A stretch of DNA of 64,000 bases. It comes from RPQJ01 sp044226195 (GTDB taxonomy: Bacteria > Pseudomonadota > Gammaproteobacteria > Steroidobacterales > Steroidobacteraceae). The translations under genes were made by a program, and so were the position numbers. Shown here piece by piece: positions 60,156 through 64,000 of the stretch (position 1 is the first letter of the stretch; each line of letters opens with the position of its first letter). The notes below the pieces were generated by a model. It searched no databases. It worked only from the letters and a program-made list of their open reading frames with translations, and had not been told where the DNA came from. The stretch spans positions 62,001 to 126,000 of the forward strand of contig JBGAHO010000002.1 in assembly GCA_044226195.1 (NCBI GenBank), written 5' to 3'.

Positions 60156-61689
60156 ATGGCCATCATCGACTTCTTCGACCGCGGCTGGCATATCAATCCA
60201 CACGGCACGGCTTACGTCCAGGACGATCGCCGGTTCACGTTCGACGAAATCGGTGATCTGTCCTGCCGGATTGCGAACGCATTGCTCGCCAATGGGTTCC
60301 GACGCGAGAGCAAGGGAGCCGTCTGGGCAGGAAATGACGTGACGGCGTGGGTGTGCACGCTCGGACTCTGGCGCGCCAACCTGTGCTGGATCCCGGTAGG
60401 CGCCCGCAATCCACCGCACGAGAACCAGTGGCTGCTCGACGCGTTCGACTGCGAGATCCTGTTCTTCCAGCGCGAGTTCGCAGCCGTCATCGCCGAATTG
60501 CGCGCTGCCATGCCCGGGATCCGCGCGTGGATCTGCACCGACGGCGAAGCGCCCGAGGTCTCCGGATCACACTCGCTGCAGTCCTGGATCGCGGACCATC
60601 CGGCGTCGCCGCCGCAGGTGACCTTCGACATGGACGACGTCGTCGTGCTGTCGCCGACCGGCGGCACGACCGGCATGCCCAAGGGCGTCATGAACACGCA
60701 CCGCAGCACGCAGACCTTCTGCGCGCACTTCATGATCGGCTGCCCCTACCCGGCCGACGCGCGACCGATCAATCTCGCGGCCGCGCCGATCACGCACACC
60801 GCCGGATTGCTGTCACTGCCGTGCACCGCGCGCGGCGGCACGGTGGGGCGCGATCCAGAGCCATCGCGTCACGGAGGTGTTCCTGCCGCCGACCGTGATT
60901 TACCGGCTGCTCGAAATTCCGGACCTCGCGACGAGGTGCGACTTCTCGTCGCTGCGCTACTTCCTCTACGGCGCCGCACCGATGTCCGTGGAGAAGCTGA
61001 AGCGCGCGCTAGAGGTCTTCGGCCCGGTGATGATGGGCGGCTACGGCCAGACGGAGGCGCCGACCTCGATCTCGTTCCTGACCCCCGCCGAACACGTCAT
61101 TGCGGGGCAGCCCGCCCCGGACGAGCGGCTCGCATCCGTCGGTCGCCCGAATCCTCTGGTGCGCGTCGAGATCATGAACGACGCCAACGAAATCCAGCCG
61201 CCCGGCGTCACCGGCGAGATCTGCGTGCGCGGCGACCTGGTGATGAAAGGCTATTACAAGGCGCCCGAGATCACCGCCGAAACCATCGTCGACGGCTGGT
61301 TGCACACCGGGGACATCGGCCACCTCGATGCGAATGGTTACCTGCACATCACCGATCGCAAGAAGGACATGATCATCTCGGGCGGATTCAACGTGTACCC
61401 GAGCGAAGTCGAGCAGGTCATCTGGAGCCATGGCGCCGTGCAGGACTGCGCGGTCATCGGGGTACCCGACCCGCAATGGGGCGAGGCCGTAAAAGCGATC
61501 GTCGAGTTGAATCGCGGCCAGCGCGCGACCACCGACGAGATCATTGCGCTGTGCAAGGAGCGACTCGGTCCCGTGAAGGCGCCCAAGTCTGTCGACTTCG
61601 TCGAGGCGCTGCCGCGCAGCCCGGTCGGCAAGGTACTCAAGAAGGAGTTGCGCGCGCATTACTGGCAGGGATTCGATCGCAAGATCTGA
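60156..61689 (+). pseudogene. Acyl-CoA synthetase (AMP-binding family), broken by frameshift/deletion
   Basis: The N-terminal half is in the frame of the ATG at 60156 (MAIIDFFDRGWHINPHGTAY; P-loop SPTGGTTGMPKGVMNTHRS) up to ARGGTV at about 60845. The C-terminal half continues one frame over from GAIQSHRVTEVFLPPTVIYR (60847 on) through GGYGQTEAPTS, GWLHTGDIGHLDANGYLHIT and RSPVGKVLKKEL to 61689. About ten residues that normally join GGTV to the next helix are missing, so the lesion is a deletion of about 30 bases that also shifts the frame. The gene would have activated a carboxylic acid to its CoA ester, upstream of the thiolase. A sequencing or assembly error is possible. Confidence 0.85.
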
Positions 61690-61839
61690 GCCTGGACGAA
61701 CCGCGGCGACCCGACGAGCGCGCTGCGTACCCAGGTACCATTACGCTGGCGGATTACCGTGCCGTCGGCCCAACTATGTGCCCGGCAAGTCCCCTGCGGC
61801 AGACCTCAGCCAGCGAATCGATCCGACGCGATTCCCGAC

Positions 61840-62440
61840 ATGACACTCGACAGATGCAACGTCCCCCCGTTGCTGGGTAACAGCACGCAGTGCCGCTTCC
61901 ACGTCACGGCGAAGCCAGACGGGTCGGCCTGCAATCTCGACTGTGGATACTGTTTTTCGCCTGAGCTAGTGGGAACTGGCGGGCGGCCCGGGCAGCGGGC
62001 ACTTCTCCGACGAGTTGCTCGAGCGATTCATCCGTGACTACATCGCCAGCGTGACGGCGGACGAAGTCACGTTCTCGTGGCAGGGAGGCCGTACCACGAC
62101 ATCTGTGGCAAGGGCGTGGCACTCGAGCAGGACGGCAGCGTGTGCAGCTGCGACCATTACGTCTACCCCGAGTATCGACTGGGCAACCTGCGCGAGCGCT
62201 CGCTCGGCGAGCTGGTTTTCTCTCCGCGGCAGGAACGCTTCGGCTACGCGAAGTCGGAGACGCTGCCGGCCCACTGTCGACTTTGCCTGCACCTGACGAA
62301 CTGCCAGGGTGAGTGCCCGAAGAACCGCCTGCTGCGGACGCCCGACGGCGAGGCAGGACTCAACGATCTCTGCCCGGGCCTAAAGCGATTCCTTGCGCAC
62401 GCCACGCCTGCGGCCAGCAAGATCGCGGTGCTCACCGGGC
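61840..62440 (+). pseudogene. Remnant of an anSME-type radical SAM sulfatase-maturating enzyme
   Basis: Recognisable pieces are in order but out of frame. From the ATG at 61840 comes FHVTAKPDGSACNLDCGYCF, the CX3CX2C radical SAM cluster motif of sulfatase-maturating enzymes. After a frameshift near 61965-61990, the next frame reads SDELLERFIRDYIASVTADE then VTFSWQGG. Right after 62085 it jumps to CGKGVALEQDGSVCSCDHYV with YPEYRLGNLRERSLGELVFS and the SPASM-type cysteines CRLCLHLTNCQGEC. Roughly the middle half of the enzyme (about 200 residues of the barrel) is deleted. The last frame stays open to 62562 over the convergent gene, so the true end is lost. It is non-functional as it stands. Confidence 0.85.
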
Positions 62441-63805
62441 CGCAGCCTGCAACTCCGCAAAGGCGGCGGCCACGTCCTGCGCCAGCTGCGGCAGGTCGTG
62501 CAGCCGGGCGCCGTCGGCGACGAACCCGAAGTTCATGTGCCGGTGGTAGGACGCGAGCGTGACGTTGAGGCCCACCGACATCGCGATCGCGGACACTGGG
62601 AAGAGATTCACCAGCGGCGCGCCCGCGAGGTACAGGCGCTTGCGTCCGCCCGGCACATTCGAGATCACTAGATTCGCGAGCGGCGGCGTGAGGCGGTCGA
62701 CGTGCGTGGCCGAGGCGAACTCGGCGACGCCCAGCAACGAGACCGCGTAGACCATCGCCGCATCGCGACCCATGGAGCGCAAGTCCTGCTTCCCGGCATC
62801 GAGCGCCGCCACGACCTGGTGAATGCGGTCCACGACGCGGGCGCGCGGCTCGCCAAGGTGTACGAACATGGCCGATGCCTTCGTGCCGGCGGTGCCGTCG
62901 CCTTCATCCCGCAGCGACACGGGGCAGAACGCGACGAACTTGTGCGCGAAGGCGTGGCCGCCGCGCCGCAGGTAGCGGTGCAACGCCTCGTCGACGAGCG
63001 TCACCGCGAGATCGTTGAGCGTTGCGCCGTAGTGGTGACCCACCCCACGCATCTCGTCGATGGGCAGGGACAGGGTCGCGATCGACCGGGCCATCTGCAA
63101 AGGCTCGTTCATCGGGCCGCGGTGCGCGGTGAACGGCGCGCTGCCGACCGGATCTTCATCGAGCAGGGAGGCCAGCCCCTTGCGCAACGCACCCAGCGAG
63201 ACGTCGCGCAGCGCGCGCGTCTGGCGCGTCGCCGACAGACCGAGGTCCGCGAGCCGGTGCACCAGCGCCTGCGGCGGATGGGGCTTGTGCATGGGCTCCG
63301 GGATCGCGAACGCAGGCCGGGGCATCCGGCCGCGCGGGCTCGTGCTGAAGCTGCCGAGCAGCCGGCGCAGTCCGGAGACGCCGTCCGTGATCGCGTGATG
63401 CACCTTGGTGTAGAGCGCGAACCGGTGGCCCGGCACGCCGTCGATCCACCAGTCGCGGAACAGCGGCCGGTCGCGATCGAGCATCGGCTCGTGCAGGTCC
63501 GCGACGAGGCGCAGCAGGTCGTCGTAGGTCGAACCGCGGGGCAGCGCGAGATGCTGCGTGTGATAGCGCGCGTCGAACGACGTCGCCGTCTCGAAGTGCG
63601 GCAGGCTCGTGGCGCCACCAAGCCGCGGCACGAGGTTGAACGGAGGTGTCGGCGCGTGTGCGCGGTACGCCTCGACGATCTCGCGCACCACGTTCGGCCG
63701 GCCGCGGGGCTTGTCGAACAGCAGCAGGGCCCCGACGTGGGTCGGCGACGCCTGCGTCTCCATCAGCAGCCACATCAGGTCGAGTGGCGCGATCGGCGCG
63801 TTCAT
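62432..63805 (-). CDS. Wax ester synthase / diacylglycerol acyltransferase (WS/DGAT)
   Basis: A 457-residue acyltransferase that esterifies long-chain alcohols or diacylglycerol with acyl-CoA to make storage lipid. The catalytic motif HHAITDGVSG (HHxxxDG) is near residue 135. NDLAVTLVDEALHRYL and NLVISNVPGGRKRLYLAGAP, the conserved C-terminal domain features, are present. The ATG at 63805 gives the usual MNAPIAPLDLMWLLMET start. It converges with the broken anSME gene and its stop lies within the open frame of that remnant. Confidence 0.92.
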   Translation of the reverse strand: MNAPIAPLDLMWLLMETQASPTHVGALLLFDKPRGRPNVVREIVEAYRAHAPTPPFNLVPRLGGATSLPHFETATSFDARYHTQHLALPRGSTYDDLLRLVADLHEPMLDRDRPLFRDWWIDGVPGHRFALYTKVHHAITDGVSGLRRLLGSFSTSPRGRMPRPAFAIPEPMHKPHPPQALVHRLADLGLSATRQTRALRDVSLGALRKGLASLLDEDPVGSAPFTAHRGPMNEPLQMARSIATLSLPIDEMRGVGHHYGATLNDLAVTLVDEALHRYLRRGGHAFAHKFVAFCPVSLRDEGDGTAGTKASAMFVHLGEPRARVVDRIHQVVAALDAGKQDLRSMGRDAAMVYAVSLLGVAEFASATHVDRLTPPLANLVISNVPGGRKRLYLAGAPLVNLFPVSAIAMSVGLNVTLASYHRHMNFGFVADGARLHDLPQLAQDVAAAFAELQAAAR

Positions 63806-63922
63806 GGTGCGTTCCCCCGGGGCCGCACCGGATGGAACCCACGGCCCCGGAAGCAAGGTTTACGCCGTGTCGCGCCCGGGATCCTGCGTGGATACCAGTA
63901 TTGACTGGCTTCCCCGCTGCGA

Positions 63923-63951
63923 CCGCGACTCTGCGTCGGACGGAGTCGCGG
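63923..63951. terminator. Perfect hairpin near the right end of the window
   Basis: CCGCGACTC pairs perfectly with GAGTCGCGG (9-bp stem, 11-base loop), without a T run. It lies between the WS/DGAT start and what looks like the end of a minus-strand gene at 63955, so it may stop transcription entering from the right. Confidence 0.35.
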
Positions 63952-63954
63952 GCC

Positions 63955-64000
63955 TCAACCCCGGATCGTCAGCTCCGCGATTTCCGCCGGCCGGTCGCCA
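63955..64000 (-). CDS. Possible C-terminal end of a gene cut by the window edge
   Basis: Read on the minus strand, the last bases give GDRPAEIAELTIRG followed by a TGA stop at 63955-63957. Fifteen codons are too few to identify a family. The call rests only on an open frame ending in a stop just before a hairpin. Confidence 0.25.
   Translation of the reverse strand, partial: GDRPAEIAELTIRG

Noticed and set aside
60840..60855. Programmed ribosomal frameshift in the acyl-CoA synthetase
   Set aside because: No slippery heptamer is visible and expected residues are missing, which fits a deletion better.
61690..61839. Continuation of the acyl-CoA synthetase first frame to 61880
   Set aside because: After about 60845 this frame encodes Arg-rich sequence without family similarity; the conserved second half is in another frame.
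1..64000. Prophage, transposon or integrative element carrying the sulfatase locus
   Set aside because: No integrase, transposase, tRNA-type attachment site or terminal repeat was seen, and base composition appears uniform apart from short promoter regions.

Overview
The window is GC-rich and densely coded, with little intergenic space. It carries several large TonB-dependent receptors with EEI-V-TA boxes, many outer-membrane beta-barrels and periplasmic c-type cytochromes. There are complete kdp and trehalose operons, an ACR3-type ars operon and a wax-ester synthase/DGAT gene. Together these suggest an aerobic, oligotroph-like member of the Pseudomonadota, most likely a gammaproteobacterium of the Steroidobacter/Nevskia type. 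That placement is inference from gene content. I saw no rRNA, tRNA, CRISPR array, insertion sequence or prophage.

Layout. (1) 1-6.8 kb, minus strand: an apparent six-gene operon made of two c-type cytochrome proteins, a TPR protein, a beta-helix/cytochrome c fusion, a TonB receptor and the start of an SDR gene. A TetR gene is transcribed divergently, and a perfect 18-bp palindrome lies between. (2) 7-24 kb: an osmotic and ionic stress block with a small-ORF/kdpF/kdpABCDE operon, a MscS channel, a ClC transporter, a LysR regulator, and a trehalose operon otsB-GH15-otsA. The OtsA carries an extra N-terminal membrane/periplasmic module. (3) 24-29.4 kb: metal handling, with a copper-type TonB receptor, a DUF2946 protein and arsR-arsC-acr3. 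(4) 29.5-53.3 kb, mostly minus strand: a large uncharacterised organosulfate/aromatic locus. It includes DUF3604-PpiC-HupE; a nine-gene operon headed by a formylglycine-type sulfatase (two outer-membrane proteins, a Lys/Asp-repeat protein, a second DUF3604 lipoprotein, cupin, SDR, VOC protein, epimerase/3beta-HSD-like protein); and a seven-gene operon headed by a second sulfatase (barrel protein, DUF2092, Gln-repeat protein, polytopic protein, lipoprotein, DUF481). (5) 53.7-62.4 kb, plus strand: AraC regulator, TonB receptor, thiolase, SMP-30 lactonase-like protein, SDR, a frameshifted acyl-CoA ligase and the remains of an anaerobic-type sulfatase-maturating radical SAM enzyme. (6) A WS/DGAT gene on the minus strand closes the window.

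How the parts may work together: regions 4 and 5 read as one catabolic neighbourhood. TonB receptors and barrels would import a sulfated substrate, the two periplasmic sulfatases would desulfate it, the DUF3604 proteins (PHP-like His/Asp motifs) would carry out an unknown hydrolysis, and the SDR/epimerase/cupin/VOC and acyl-CoA/thiolase enzymes would process the carbon skeleton. A 20-bp palindrome, GTGATCAG-N4-CTGATCAC, occurs twice with shared flanks. One copy lies before the first DUF3604 unit and one before the nine-gene sulfatase operon, suggesting a common regulator. The local anSME gene has lost most of its radical SAM domain, so the sulfatases must depend on a maturase elsewhere, or the pathway is decaying.
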